DNA of 64,000 nt from NCBI RefSeq assembly GCF_004804275.1, contig NZ_STGI01000002.1, positions 186,001 to 250,000 of the forward strand. The letters run 5' to 3'. The notes under the pieces were generated by a model that was given only the letters and a program-made list of their open reading frames with translations, was not told the DNA's origin and searched no databases. A program made the translations under genes and the position numbers. This document shows positions 16,335 through 25,332 of this stretch, piece after piece (the first letter of the stretch is position 1; each line of letters starts with the position of its first letter). Source of the DNA: Herbaspirillum sp. ST 5-3 (GTDB taxonomy: Bacteria; Pseudomonadota; Gammaproteobacteria; Burkholderiales; Burkholderiaceae_D).

Positions 16335-18106
16335 GTCGCAACGATTTAACGCTGAAGGAATTGAAGGACGAGCTGGCCGAACTGGTCAGCTCTTTGCGTC
16401 AGGACATCGAGGCGCACAAGATCGGCCTATCGGCGTCGCCGGAGGCGATTCGCGAGCGCCGCAAGCGCGTGCTGGAAGGCGACTTCCGGTTCTTCGCCTA
16501 CACCTATTTCCCGCACCATGTACGCGGCGAACCCTCTCTGTTCCAGGCGCAGTTCTGCAGCCGATTCCCGCAGCTGCTGCGCCAGCCTGGCGGCGTCAAG
16601 GAATGGTGGATCGCGCCGCGCGGCGAGGCCAAGTCGTCGCTGCTGACCAAGATCGGACCAGTCTGGTGCGCCGTGCAGGGGCTGCTGCAGCGGCCGGAGG
16701 TGCGCAGCGAGATCGGCTGGCAGGGAGATCTACCACCCTTCATCGACTACATCATCCTGCTGGGCGCTGAAACCAAGCTGCCGACCAAGCTGGTCGAAGT
16801 CGTCAAGACAGAGCTGACGGTCAATGCGGCGCTGGCGATGGACTTTCCGGAGGTCTGCGGTCGAGGATCGATCTGGAAGGTCGGCGAAATCGTCACCAGG
16901 ACCAACGTGAAGGTGGAGCCGTTCGGTGCCGAGCAGGCCATTCGCGGCACCTTCCACGGCGCCAGCCGGCCGAAGCTCTTGATGGGCGATGATCTGATCA
17001 CCGACGCGGAAGCCAAAAGCCCGACCGAGCGTGAGAACCGCTGGAACTGGCTGACCAAGGCGATCGACTACCTCGGCCCGCCGGACGGCAGCGTCAAATA
17101 TGCCGGTGTCGGTACCATCCTGGACAAGGACGATCCGATTTCCCGCGCCAAGCGCACCATCGGCCATGTCGTGCATCACTTCCGCGCGATCGAACAGATG
17201 CCGACCGACATGGCGCTGTGGGAGCAGTGCGAGGAAATGATGCGCAACGCCGATGCCCGCGCTGCCGAAGAGGCCGCCAGGGCCGGCAAGGTCGTCGCGG
17301 ACAGCGAGCTGCCGTCATACCGCTTCTACCTGGCCAACAAGGCGGCAATGGACGCCGGCGCGGTGGTCTCCTGGCCGGCGGTGCGATCGCTGTTCTGGCT
17401 GATGCGCCAGCGGGCGACCGCACGCCGCGCGTTCAATACCGAAATGCAGGGCGATCCGCGCACCGATGAGGACAAGGTGTTCGGGAACATCACGTTCTGG
17501 GTGCAGCGGGCGCTGGACTGGATCATGTTCGGTGCGTGCGACCCGTCCATGGGCAAGGGGGAGACCTCCGACCCGTCGGCCATCCTGGTCGGCGGCTTCG
17601 ATCCCCGCATGAAGCGCCTGCATGTGATCGAGGCGCTGATTAAGCGACGCGTGCCGTCCAAGTTGGAGGCCGACTTGATCGCGATTCAGCGGGAGTTCCG
17701 CTGCCGTGCGATCGGTTTCGAGAATAACGGCGCGTTCGAGCATTCGCGCCAGACCTTCATCAAGGCCGGCATCGAGGCCGGTGTGCCGCTGCCGCTGGTC
17801 GGGATCACGGCGACCGTGGCGCCCGAGGTCCGGATCGATTCGCTGGAGCCGTTCATCACGGACCAGTTCTATCCGACCATCCTGTTGCACGCCAAGCTCA
17901 AGCAGCTGCTGGACGAGCTGGACACCTGGCCGCAGGCGCAGCCGAACCACCACTACGACGGCCTCTCTGCCCTGTACATCCTGCAATGCATCGCGGTCAC
18001 ACGCGGTGCCGGCATTTACGAACATCAAAGCGTCCCACGGCGCGGCGGTGTCAATACTGACGCAAGCCGTGACGGTGGCGACACGCACTCCAGGAGAATG
18101 GTGTGA
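16331..18106 (+). CDS. Large terminase subunit (Mu gp28-like)
   Basis: The 591-aa motor pumps DNA into the prohead and makes the packaging cut. A Walker A-like motif, APRGEAKSS, is at residues 95-103. Walker B with LLMGDDLITD is near 216-225. The RNase H-like nuclease begins with ACDPSMGKGE near residue 402, whose Asp is a metal ligand. The length fits the Mu family. An in-frame TTA leucine codon at 16346 belongs to a CGTTAA motif copy. Confidence 0.92.
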   Translation: MSRNDLTLKELKDELAELVSSLRQDIEAHKIGLSASPEAIRERRKRVLEGDFRFFAYTYFPHHVRGEPSLFQAQFCSRFPQLLRQPGGVKEWWIAPRGEAKSSLLTKIGPVWCAVQGLLQRPEVRSEIGWQGDLPPFIDYIILLGAETKLPTKLVEVVKTELTVNAALAMDFPEVCGRGSIWKVGEIVTRTNVKVEPFGAEQAIRGTFHGASRPKLLMGDDLITDAEAKSPTERENRWNWLTKAIDYLGPPDGSVKYAGVGTILDKDDPISRAKRTIGHVVHHFRAIEQMPTDMALWEQCEEMMRNADARAAEEAARAGKVVADSELPSYRFYLANKAAMDAGAVVSWPAVRSLFWLMRQRATARRAFNTEMQGDPRTDEDKVFGNITFWVQRALDWIMFGACDPSMGKGETSDPSAILVGGFDPRMKRLHVIEALIKRRVPSKLEADLIAIQREFRCRAIGFENNGAFEHSRQTFIKAGIEAGVPLPLVGITATVAPEVRIDSLEPFITDQFYPTILLHAKLKQLLDELDTWPQAQPNHHYDGLSALYILQCIAVTRGAGIYEHQSVPRRGGVNTDASRDGGDTHSRRMV

Positions 18107-19677
18107 CAAAGATTCTTGATCAATTCGGCAAGCCGATCGACCGCGTCGTCCTGGACGAGCCGCAGACCGCCCGGATCTCGGCGCTGCAGAACCAGTACCT
18201 GACGCCGATGCTCGGCGGTTTAACGCCGACCCGCCTGGCGCGCACCCTGCTGGAAGCCGACCAGGGCAACCTGCTGGACCAGCATCGCCTGTTCGCCGAC
18301 ATGGAGGAGCGCGACGGCCACCTGCGCGCCGAGATGGACAAGCGCAAGAACGCGATCGTCGGTCTGTCCTGGGACATCGTCCCGCCGCGCAATGCCAGTG
18401 CCGCCGAAAAGGCCGCTGCAGAGTGGGTACGGGAGGTGTTGCAGGATGCGGTCGACCCGCTCGAAGACTTACTGCTGGCGATGATGGAAGGCGTTGGCCA
18501 CGGCTTCTCCTCCGTGGAACTGGAATGGCGCAACGAGGGAGGCGAGCTGCTGCCGTCCTTCCATCCGCGCCCGCAGGAATGGTTCCGGCTGGACCGTTCA
18601 CGCACCGAACTGCGCCTGATGGACGCGACCATGGACGGTATCCCGCTGATCCCGTTCGGCTGGGTCATGCATACCCATGGCAAGGCCAAGACCGGCTACA
18701 TGGGGCGCATGGGCCTGTATCGCACCCTGGTATGGCCGTTCCTGTACAAGGCGTATGCCTTGGGCGACTTCGCCGAGTTCCTGGAAACCTACGGTCTGCC
18801 GATCATCGTCGGCAAATACCATTCCGGCGCCACGGGCGAGGAGAAGGACAGCCTGATGCGGGCAGTCACCGCGCTTGGTCATGATGCGCGCGCGATCATG
18901 CCGGCCGAGATGACGCTGGAAGTGCAAAAGATCACGGGCGGCGCCGGCGAGTCCGCGCACCTGAAGATGATGGAGTGGGCCGAGCGATCGCAGTCCAAGA
19001 GCATCCTCGGGCAGACGCTGTCGGCCGACACCGGTGCCAACGGCGGTGGCAGCTATGCGCTGGGTCAAGTGCATAACGAGGTGCGCCACGACATCATGCG
19101 CAGCGATGCTCGCCAGCTCGGCGCAACGCTGACGCGGGATCTGGTCTATCCGCTCATCGCGCTCAACCGGGGCGGCGTCGACGGCTTGTCCCGCTGTCCG
19201 CGCTTTATGTTCGACCTCGGTGAGGCGGTCGACCTCAAGGCATATGCGGACGCCTTGCCGGGCCTGGTCAATATCGGACTGAAGGTTCCAGTCGCCTGGG
19301 CGCAGGAAAAGCTGCAGATCCCGCAGCCGAAGGATGGTGAAGCCGTGCTGGTGCCGGCCAAGCCTGAGTCACAACCGCCGGCCGCCGCCGCATTGACCTT
19401 GCAGCTCGGCACCGGTACTGCCGCGCTGTCGGCCGAGGCGCCCGACCCGAGCGAAGCCGATGCCGACCAGCTCGGCGCGGCAACCGCTGCCATCTGGACT
19501 GCCCGGATCGACGCGATCAAGGCCATGGTCGACCAGGCCACCGATCTGACGGCCCTGCAGCGTGACCTGGTCGCCGCATTCGGCGGCCAACCGCCCGAGG
19601 AGCTGGTCAAGATCATGACGGCCGCAATGGCGCTGGCCGAGATAAAAGGCATGGCCGACGCGCAGGCGGGGCGTTAA
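18103..19677 (+). CDS. Portal protein, DUF935 family (Mu gp29-like)
   Basis: The 524-aa protein has the DUF935 features: LTPTRLARTLLEADQGNLLDQ near the start, DMEERDGHLRAEMDKRKNAI, and a central YGLPIIVGKYHSGA segment. A dodecamer should form the DNA channel at the prohead vertex. GTG/ATG 18103 overlaps the terminase stop. The C-terminal 80 residues are an Ala-rich helical extension. Confidence 0.92.
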   Translation: MTKILDQFGKPIDRVVLDEPQTARISALQNQYLTPMLGGLTPTRLARTLLEADQGNLLDQHRLFADMEERDGHLRAEMDKRKNAIVGLSWDIVPPRNASAAEKAAAEWVREVLQDAVDPLEDLLLAMMEGVGHGFSSVELEWRNEGGELLPSFHPRPQEWFRLDRSRTELRLMDATMDGIPLIPFGWVMHTHGKAKTGYMGRMGLYRTLVWPFLYKAYALGDFAEFLETYGLPIIVGKYHSGATGEEKDSLMRAVTALGHDARAIMPAEMTLEVQKITGGAGESAHLKMMEWAERSQSKSILGQTLSADTGANGGGSYALGQVHNEVRHDIMRSDARQLGATLTRDLVYPLIALNRGGVDGLSRCPRFMFDLGEAVDLKAYADALPGLVNIGLKVPVAWAQEKLQIPQPKDGEAVLVPAKPESQPPAAAALTLQLGTGTAALSAEAPDPSEADADQLGAATAAIWTARIDAIKAMVDQATDLTALQRDLVAAFGGQPPEELVKIMTAAMALAEIKGMADAQAGR

Positions 19678-19679
19678 AC

Positions 19680-20927
19680 GTGACCGTCGATATCGGCCTC
19701 AACAATCCGTTCGCCGAGCAGTTGGAGTTCTTCCGCAACAAGCTGGCGCTTCCGTCCGAACGATACGACGACATCCTGAAGGCGGCGCACGACCGCGCCT
19801 TCATCGTTGCCGGTGCGGCCAATGCCGACCTGGTGAATGACCTGCACCAGGCCATGCAGCGGCGCATCGAGGACGGCAAGGGACTGGAAGCGTTCCGCAA
19901 GGAATTCAAGGATGTCGTCCTCAAGCACGGCTGGGTCGGCTGGACCGGCGAAGGCAGCGCGGCCGGCCATGCCTGGCGCACGCGCGTCATCTACCAGACC
20001 AACATGGCCACCAGCTACGCGGCCGGGCGCTGGAAGCAGCTGACGAATCCGGCCTTGCTGTCAGTCCGGCCGTACTGGAAGTACCACCATGCGGACGGCG
20101 TGATGCATCCGCGTCCGCTGCACGTCTCCTGGGACGGCCTGGTCCTGCCCTGGGACCATCCGTTCTGGCTGACGCATTTCCCGCCGAATGGCTGGTTCTG
20201 TCATTGCTGGGTCACTGCGGTCGACCAGAAAGAGTATGACAAGGCCAAGGCAGAGGGACGCGCCACGCCGCCGCCCGGCTGGGATACCGCCGACCCGATC
20301 ACCGGAGCGCCGCCGGGCATCGACAAGGGGTTCGACTACGCACCGGGTGCGAGCGTCAGCAAGCCGCTCAAAGAGTTCATTGATGAAAAACTGATCAACC
20401 TGGACGCACCGGTCGGCGCATCCATGTATGAGGCGATGCGGCCGATCCTGCAGCAGGAGATGCAGGCCGCCTACCAGGCATTCCTGGGTGAGGTGCTGGC
20501 GGATCCGGTCAAGCGCGGCCGTGTGGCGATCGTCGGCGCGATCGCACCCGAGACGCTGGCGTGGCTGGAGGCGAACAAGGCCATTGTGCCGGTCACGGCC
20601 GAGATTGCGGTGCAGGATGCCCTCATCGTCGGCAGGAAAGCCATACGGCACCAGGAAGCCGGCGACGCGCTAACAGCCGATGATTGGGCGCGCCTGCCTG
20701 ACATCCTGGAGAAACCGGACCAGATCCTGTTCGACACGGTGCACGGCAAGCTGTTTTATGTTGCCTCGACGTCTGATCCGCAGCGCGATGCCAGGATCGC
20801 CGTGGAATTCGATTACCTGCTGAAAAAGAAAAAGGGCGAGACCAATCTATTGGTGTCGGCCTTCCGGGTGTCAAAAGACGCGCTCGCCGGATGGATCGTT
20901 GGCAAGCTGTATGAGGTGGTAATGTGA
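19680..20927 (+). CDS. Mu gpF-like minor head protein with extra C-terminal domain
   Basis: The first ~200 residues match the Mu F / SPP1 gp7 head morphogenesis domain: RTRVIYQTNMATSYAAGRW and the HPFWLTHFPPNGWFCHCW motif (about residues 160-180). Residues ~280-415 form a separate domain with ILEKPDQILFDTVHGKLFYV and a Lys-rich hairpin. It resembles, to my eye, the barnase/EndoU/RelE-like (PBECR-type) nuclease domains often fused to F. GTG 19680 starts two bases after the portal stop. Confidence 0.85.
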   Translation: MTVDIGLNNPFAEQLEFFRNKLALPSERYDDILKAAHDRAFIVAGAANADLVNDLHQAMQRRIEDGKGLEAFRKEFKDVVLKHGWVGWTGEGSAAGHAWRTRVIYQTNMATSYAAGRWKQLTNPALLSVRPYWKYHHADGVMHPRPLHVSWDGLVLPWDHPFWLTHFPPNGWFCHCWVTAVDQKEYDKAKAEGRATPPPGWDTADPITGAPPGIDKGFDYAPGASVSKPLKEFIDEKLINLDAPVGASMYEAMRPILQQEMQAAYQAFLGEVLADPVKRGRVAIVGAIAPETLAWLEANKAIVPVTAEIAVQDALIVGRKAIRHQEAGDALTADDWARLPDILEKPDQILFDTVHGKLFYVASTSDPQRDARIAVEFDYLLKKKKGETNLLVSAFRVSKDALAGWIVGKLYEVVM

Positions 20928-21047
20928 ACCGGCGGGAGGTCGGACGTTCCTCCATCCATGCAGGCCGCCAGGGGCGGCTTTCGAAGCCTGTGGACTCCGA
21001 GATTTCCACAGCTCGCCGGCTCACGATTCAGTATAGGGCAAAAAGCC

Positions 21048-21578
21048 ATGAACAAGGTAATTCAGGTCGACAACCAGGAAGTCAAGGAAGCGCTGGCCAA
21101 GCTGCGTGGCCGGATGGAAGACATGTCGCCGGTCCTGATGGCCATCGGCGAAGACATCATCGAGCGCATCAAGATGCGCTTCTCGTCCGGGGTCGGACCG
21201 GACGGCGCCAGGTGGAAGCCGAACGCACCATCGACCCTGATGCGATACATCCAGAGCAGGGGCGGTTTTTCCAAGAAGACCGGCAAGATCACCTCCAAGG
21301 GGCAGCAGCTGGCGATGGGCAAGCGCCCGCTGCAGGGCGAAACCGGCGATCTCGCCCGCCAGTTCAGCAGCGTGGTCGTTGGCGGAACCTCGCTGCTCGT
21401 GAGTTCGACGATGATTTACGCGGCCATGCAGCACTTCGGCGGCACCAAGGCACAGTTCCCGAACCTGTGGGGGGATATCCCGGCGCGGCCGTTCTTCCCG
21501 ATCACGGCCAGCGGCGAGCTGTATCCGAACGAAGCCGAGGCGATCGTCGATCGCATCCGTCAATACCTGGAGGATTGA
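21048..21578 (+). CDS. Phage virion morphogenesis protein (Mu gpG-like)
   Basis: The 176-aa product starts at ATG 21048. It shows the gpG pattern: helical N-terminus (GEDIIERIKMRFSSGVGPDGARW), a basic loop, then GDLARQFSSVVVGG strands and RPFFP near the C-terminus. This family acts in tail completion or head-tail joining. An in-frame start 90 bases upstream exists but lacks a ribosome site and adds no conserved sequence. Confidence 0.85.
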   Translation: MNKVIQVDNQEVKEALAKLRGRMEDMSPVLMAIGEDIIERIKMRFSSGVGPDGARWKPNAPSTLMRYIQSRGGFSKKTGKITSKGQQLAMGKRPLQGETGDLARQFSSVVVGGTSLLVSSTMIYAAMQHFGGTKAQFPNLWGDIPARPFFPITASGELYPNEAEAIVDRIRQYLED

Positions 21579-21815
21579 CCGGAAAATGTCCGATTTGCTT
21601 TTTCCGCGTTTGGGCGATTTAATTGGAGGTGGGCAGCACATTCCCGCACGGTTCCTGCAGCGAAAGTTTTTAACGCTGATTTAACGGCCTTGCCGGCGCT
21701 TCCCGGCCTGCTTGCCGCCTGTCAATTTCTCTTTCCTCCCGGCTTTCCCATTTCTGGCTATCAAAATGCCTGCTGACAACTGTCAGTAGTTTCTCGCCGC
21801 GCGCGCGCCGGCACC
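21579..21815. other. Intergenic region between gpG and protease genes
   Basis: About 237 bases hold no gene. Two TTAACG motif copies lie 11 bases apart (21670 and 21681), and a perfect 14-bp palindrome CTGACAACTGTCAG spans 21773-21786, about 30 bases before the protease start. The spot could hold a late promoter or processing site. Confidence 0.55.
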
Positions 21816-22961
21816 ATGGCGGACATGACGAAGAAAGCCACTCCCCGCCGCGCCACGATTCCTGCCACGCTGTTCGCCGTGGCGGCATGCTCCATGTCCC
21901 TGACAACGGGCAACGAGCTGCAGTTGACGCCGGCCGGGATCTTCCGCGGGTTGGACGGCCGGCCGATGGACGCGCCGCACTGGTATATAGACGCCGTCGT
22001 GGCGCAGCGGCTGATCGCTGCCGCCGACGCCAGGCAGACCAGCTACGTCATCGACTACGACCACCAGACCCTGCGCGCCAAGGAAAATGGCCAGCCGGCC
22101 CCGGCCGCCGGCTGGTTCAAGAAACTGGAATGGCGCGATGGCATCGGCCTGTTCGCGGTCGATGTCGAATGGACCGACGATGCCAAGGAAATGATCGCGG
22201 CCGATAAGTACCGCTACATCTCCCCCGTTTTCGGCTACGACAAGGACACAGGAACGATCACCGTCCTCTACATGGCCGCCATTACCAATAACCCTGCGGT
22301 CGACGGCATGGACCAAGTGTTATTGGCTGCCGCCTCGCGGCACTTCACCCCCCATCAATCCACCGCGTCCCTTTCTCAGGAGGTTCCTTCAATGGACGAA
22401 CTGCTCGAACAACTTCGCTGGCTGCTCAACCTGCCGGTCGGCGCCACTGCGGAAGATATCCTCGCCCAGCTGCAGAAGCTGACCGAGGCCGTCAAACAGG
22501 CTGTGCCGGACCAGGCCGCCGCCGCTTCCTTCGACCTCGTTGCGCACCTGGCGGCGCAACAGCAAGCCATCGCCAGCCTGTCAGCTGCCACGCCCGATCC
22601 GGCCAAATTCGTCGCCATCGGCGTCATGCAGGAGCTGCAGACACAGGTCGCTGCGCTCACATCCCAGCTGAATACGACAAAGCTGGATGGCCTGATCAAA
22701 CAAGCCATGGACGCCGGCAAGCTGCTGCCGTCGCAGGAAGCCTGGGCACGCGAGTGGGGCGGCAAGGACTTCGCGGCGTTGTCGGCCTATATCGACGTCG
22801 CGCAGCCGATCGCGGCGCTGACGGGCATGCAGACCGGCGGTACGCCTCCGTCCGGCGACAAACCCGGCGCCTTGACCGAGAACCAGGTGGCGCTATGCCG
22901 CGCCATGGGCATCTCGGAAGAGGATTTCCGCAACAACCTCCAGGCCGCGTCGCAGGCGTAA
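21816..22961 (+). CDS. Prohead protease-scaffold protein (Mu gpI-like)
   Basis: The 381-aa protein has an N-terminal protease part (about residues 25-170) with YVIDYDHQT, AAGWF and KYRYISPVFGYD strands as in Mu I-type proteases. The C-terminal ~190 residues are Ala/Gln-rich and helical, as in scaffolds, and can also be made alone from an internal start at 22392. The protease should trim scaffold and capsid during maturation. The ATG at 21816 has only a weak ribosome site; ATG 21825 is possible. Confidence 0.87.
   Translation: MADMTKKATPRRATIPATLFAVAACSMSLTTGNELQLTPAGIFRGLDGRPMDAPHWYIDAVVAQRLIAAADARQTSYVIDYDHQTLRAKENGQPAPAAGWFKKLEWRDGIGLFAVDVEWTDDAKEMIAADKYRYISPVFGYDKDTGTITVLYMAAITNNPAVDGMDQVLLAAASRHFTPHQSTASLSQEVPSMDELLEQLRWLLNLPVGATAEDILAQLQKLTEAVKQAVPDQAAAASFDLVAHLAAQQQAIASLSAATPDPAKFVAIGVMQELQTQVAALTSQLNTTKLDGLIKQAMDAGKLLPSQEAWAREWGGKDFAALSAYIDVAQPIAALTGMQTGGTPPSGDKPGALTENQVALCRAMGISEEDFRNNLQAASQA
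22392..22961 (+). CDS. Scaffold protein from internal in-frame start (Mu gpZ-like)
   Basis: ATG 22392, in frame with the protease gene, is preceded by AGGAGG at 22378-22383 with ideal spacing. It opens the scaffold half: MDELLEQLRWLLNLP and long amphipathic helices (189 aa). Mu makes its scaffold gpZ from an internal start in gene I in the same way. The ribosome site here is better than that of the full-length gene, so the scaffold should be made in excess. Confidence 0.8.
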   Translation: MDELLEQLRWLLNLPVGATAEDILAQLQKLTEAVKQAVPDQAAAASFDLVAHLAAQQQAIASLSAATPDPAKFVAIGVMQELQTQVAALTSQLNTTKLDGLIKQAMDAGKLLPSQEAWAREWGGKDFAALSAYIDVAQPIAALTGMQTGGTPPSGDKPGALTENQVALCRAMGISEEDFRNNLQAASQA

Positions 22962-23001
22962 GCCGGCGGTCCGTTCATCTACCTCTTGATTGGAGACATC
23001 C

Positions 23002-23403
23002 ATGGCTGCACTCACAGCTGACCGCAACACCCCGCACAAGGACGGCGATCTGCTCCCGGTTCTCGTTGCCGGGGCCACGAAGATCTACGCCGGCGCGATC
23101 GTCGTGGCCAACGCCGGCTATGCCGAGCCTGGCTCGACCGCGCTCAACCTGGTCTACCTCGGCCGCGCCGATGAGAGCGTCGATAACTCGGCCGGCGCAG
23201 ATGGTGCGAAAACCGTCACTGTCCGCCGCAACAAGGCGTTCAAGTGGGCAAACAGCGGCGCCGACGCGATCACCCAGGCCGAAGTGGGCAAGACCTGCTA
23301 CATCGTCGACGACCAGACCGTGGCCAAGACCGATGGTGGAGGCACGCGCTCCGCTGCCGGCAAGGTCGTCGGACTGGACGCGGACGGCGTCTGGGTCGAG
23401 TAA
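23002..23403 (+). CDS. Capsid decoration-like protein (133 aa)
   Basis: The protein is Gly/Ala/Val-rich and beta-structured, with a small barrel-like order of strands (TKIYAGAIVVANAGYA, VGKTCYIVDDQTVA, AAGKVVGLDADGVWV) like DUF2190/D-type head decoration proteins. It sits between scaffold and major capsid. ATG 23002 follows TTGGAG by eight bases. Confidence 0.75.
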   Translation: MAALTADRNTPHKDGDLLPVLVAGATKIYAGAIVVANAGYAEPGSTALNLVYLGRADESVDNSAGADGAKTVTVRRNKAFKWANSGADAITQAEVGKTCYIVDDQTVAKTDGGGTRSAAGKVVGLDADGVWVE

Positions 23404-23478
23404 AGGCGTTCGCACCAGGGCGCAGCCGATCGCGCCCTGGGTGGCGAGACACAGTCACTTATATAGGACTTGCAAACA

Positions 23479-24537
23479 ATGAAATCCCAACATTTCCGAA
23501 TCCGACTCCTGGCAGGCATCGCCCTTGGCGCGCTGTTTGCCCTTGTTAACGTGCCGGCAATCGCCGCGTTGCTTCCTGCGACTGGCGACCATGGTGGAAC
23601 CTTCCTTGCGGCCGGCATGCTGGTCAACAAGGAAAGCCTCAGCAACCTGTTCATCAGTCTGAAAACGACCTTCAACAATGCCTTCAGCGCCGCGCCCTCG
23701 GTATGGCAGAAGATCGCCATGAAGGTGCCGTCGACGTCTGGACAGAACGATTACGCATGGCTGTCGAAGTTTCCGAAGATGCGCAAATGGATCGGCGACA
23801 AGGCGGTCAAGGCGCTGGAAGGCTTCAAGTACACCATCGTCAACGATGACTTTGAAGCCACTGTCGAGGTAGACCGCAACGATATCGAGGATGACAACCT
23901 CGGCATCTACGCTCCGCAGGCGCAGATGGCCGGCGAATCGGCGGCGCAGCTGCCCGACGAGATCGTCATTGACCTGGTGAACAACGGCTTTACGGCAATT
24001 TGCTACGACGGCCAGTATTTCTTCGACACCGACCATCCGGTGAAGCAGAAGGACGGAACGACCGCCTCGGTCAGCAACAAGGGTACCAAGGCACTGTCGA
24101 TCGCCACACTGGCCGCCGCACAGGCCAGCTTCGGCGCCGGCCGCACGGCGATGCGCAAGTTCAAGGATGACGAAGGCCGTCCGCTTAACTGCAAGCCGAA
24201 CATTCTGATGGTCGGCCCGGCGCTGGAAGACACGGCCAACGCATTGGTGACGACCGATCGCCTGGAGGACGGCAAGCCGAATCCGTACAAGGGCACCTGC
24301 GAAGTGGTGGTCGACGGCCGCATCGAATCGGATACCGCCTGGTTCCTGCTCGACACGACCAAGCCAGTCAAGCCGTTCATCTACCAGGAGCGCAAGGCGC
24401 CGGTCTTCGTGCAGCAGACCGACATGTCAGCCGACGATGTGTTCAACCGCCGGAAGTTCAAGTTCGGCGCCGAGGCACGCGCTGCCGGCGGCTACGGCTT
24501 CTGGCAGCTGGCCTACGGCTCGGACGGCAGCGTCTAA
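23479..24537 (+). CDS. Major capsid protein (Mu gpT-like) with signal-peptide-like N-terminus
   Basis: From residue 47 on (MLVNKESLSNLFISLKTTFN) the protein is a typical gpT-family HK97-fold major head subunit, including YAWLSKFPKMRKWIGD and a DTDHPV motif in the middle. Residues 1-46 are extra: a basic start, a 16-residue hydrophobic core and an AIAA site as in secreted proteins. ATG 23479 has AGGA nine bases upstream, while Met 47 has no ribosome site, so the extension is probably translated. Confidence 0.9.
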   Translation: MKSQHFRIRLLAGIALGALFALVNVPAIAALLPATGDHGGTFLAAGMLVNKESLSNLFISLKTTFNNAFSAAPSVWQKIAMKVPSTSGQNDYAWLSKFPKMRKWIGDKAVKALEGFKYTIVNDDFEATVEVDRNDIEDDNLGIYAPQAQMAGESAAQLPDEIVIDLVNNGFTAICYDGQYFFDTDHPVKQKDGTTASVSNKGTKALSIATLAAAQASFGAGRTAMRKFKDDEGRPLNCKPNILMVGPALEDTANALVTTDRLEDGKPNPYKGTCEVVVDGRIESDTAWFLLDTTKPVKPFIYQERKAPVFVQQTDMSADDVFNRRKFKFGAEARAAGGYGFWQLAYGSDGSV

Positions 24538-24633
24538 CCCGATACACCCCGCGAGCGAAGCTGTCGGCCCCCGCCCTGATTGATGGGCGGGGGCTGGAAC
24601 AGGAACCCAACATCATTTCATCTGGAGCCTGAA

Positions 24634-24933
24634 ATGGCAAAAAACGACACGCCGGCGGCAAATGCCGGCACAAACCCGGCCGGTACCGGATCGTCCTCCA
24701 AAGAACAGAGCGGCAAGCAAAAGAAGTCGACGGCAAGCACCGCTGGCCTCGAAGTGTGTTCGACTCGGGATGGCTTCCGTCGTGCTGGTTTGTCCTGGTC
24801 TAAGCAACCAACTACCGTGCCGCTGTCCGAGCTGACCAAAGAGCAGATCGCCACGCTCAAGGCGGAGCCAGCGCTGAAGGTGCGCGAAGTCGAAATCCAG
24901 GCCGACGCCGAAGACGAGAGCAAGGACGAGTAA
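24634..24933 (+). CDS. Mu-like FluMu N-terminal-domain protein (HI1506-type)
   Basis: The 99-aa protein has a disordered Ser/Thr/Lys-rich N-terminus and a compact C-terminal domain: STRDGFRRAGLSWSK then PLSELTKEQIATLKAEP. This is the small domain found in FluMu and many Mu-like phages after the capsid gene. The role is unknown, possibly head completion. Confidence 0.8.
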   Translation: MAKNDTPAANAGTNPAGTGSSSKEQSGKQKKSTASTAGLEVCSTRDGFRRAGLSWSKQPTTVPLSELTKEQIATLKAEPALKVREVEIQADAEDESKDE

Positions 24934-24936
24934 TCC

Positions 24937-25332
24937 ATGCCCTACGCCACCCGCACAGACCTGGAACAGCGCTACGGGGAAGATGAAGTCGCCCAGCGCG
25001 AGGCAGCTCTGCCCGCCGGCGCTGTCGATCGCGCGCTGGCCGACGCCGACGCCCTGATCGATGGTTATCTGTCCGGCCGTTATGTCTTGCCCTTGTCGCC
25101 GGTGCCGGGGATCTTGCCGCAGCTGGCATGCGCGATCGCACGTTACAACCTGCTGGGAGATTCCGCCACGGAACGCTCTCGCAACGACTTCACCGACGCC
25201 ATCGCCTGGCTGCGCGCTGTGCAGGATGGCCGCGTCCTCCTGGTTTCGTCCTTCAAGGCCGAATCCGCACCTGCCGCGACTGTCACGATGACGGCGGCGG
25301 AGCGAGTCTTCACACGGGCGGGTCGGCCATGA
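24937..25332 (+). CDS. DUF1320 family head-tail connector (gp36-like)
   Basis: The 131-aa protein opens with YATRTDLEQRYGEDEV and has an Ala/Asp-rich helix ending in DGYLSGRYVLPL, hallmarks of DUF1320 adaptor proteins. It should join portal and tail. The stop overlaps the next start (ATGA). Confidence 0.87.
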   Translation: MPYATRTDLEQRYGEDEVAQREAALPAGAVDRALADADALIDGYLSGRYVLPLSPVPGILPQLACAIARYNLLGDSATERSRNDFTDAIAWLRAVQDGRVLLVSSFKAESAPAATVTMTAAERVFTRAGRP

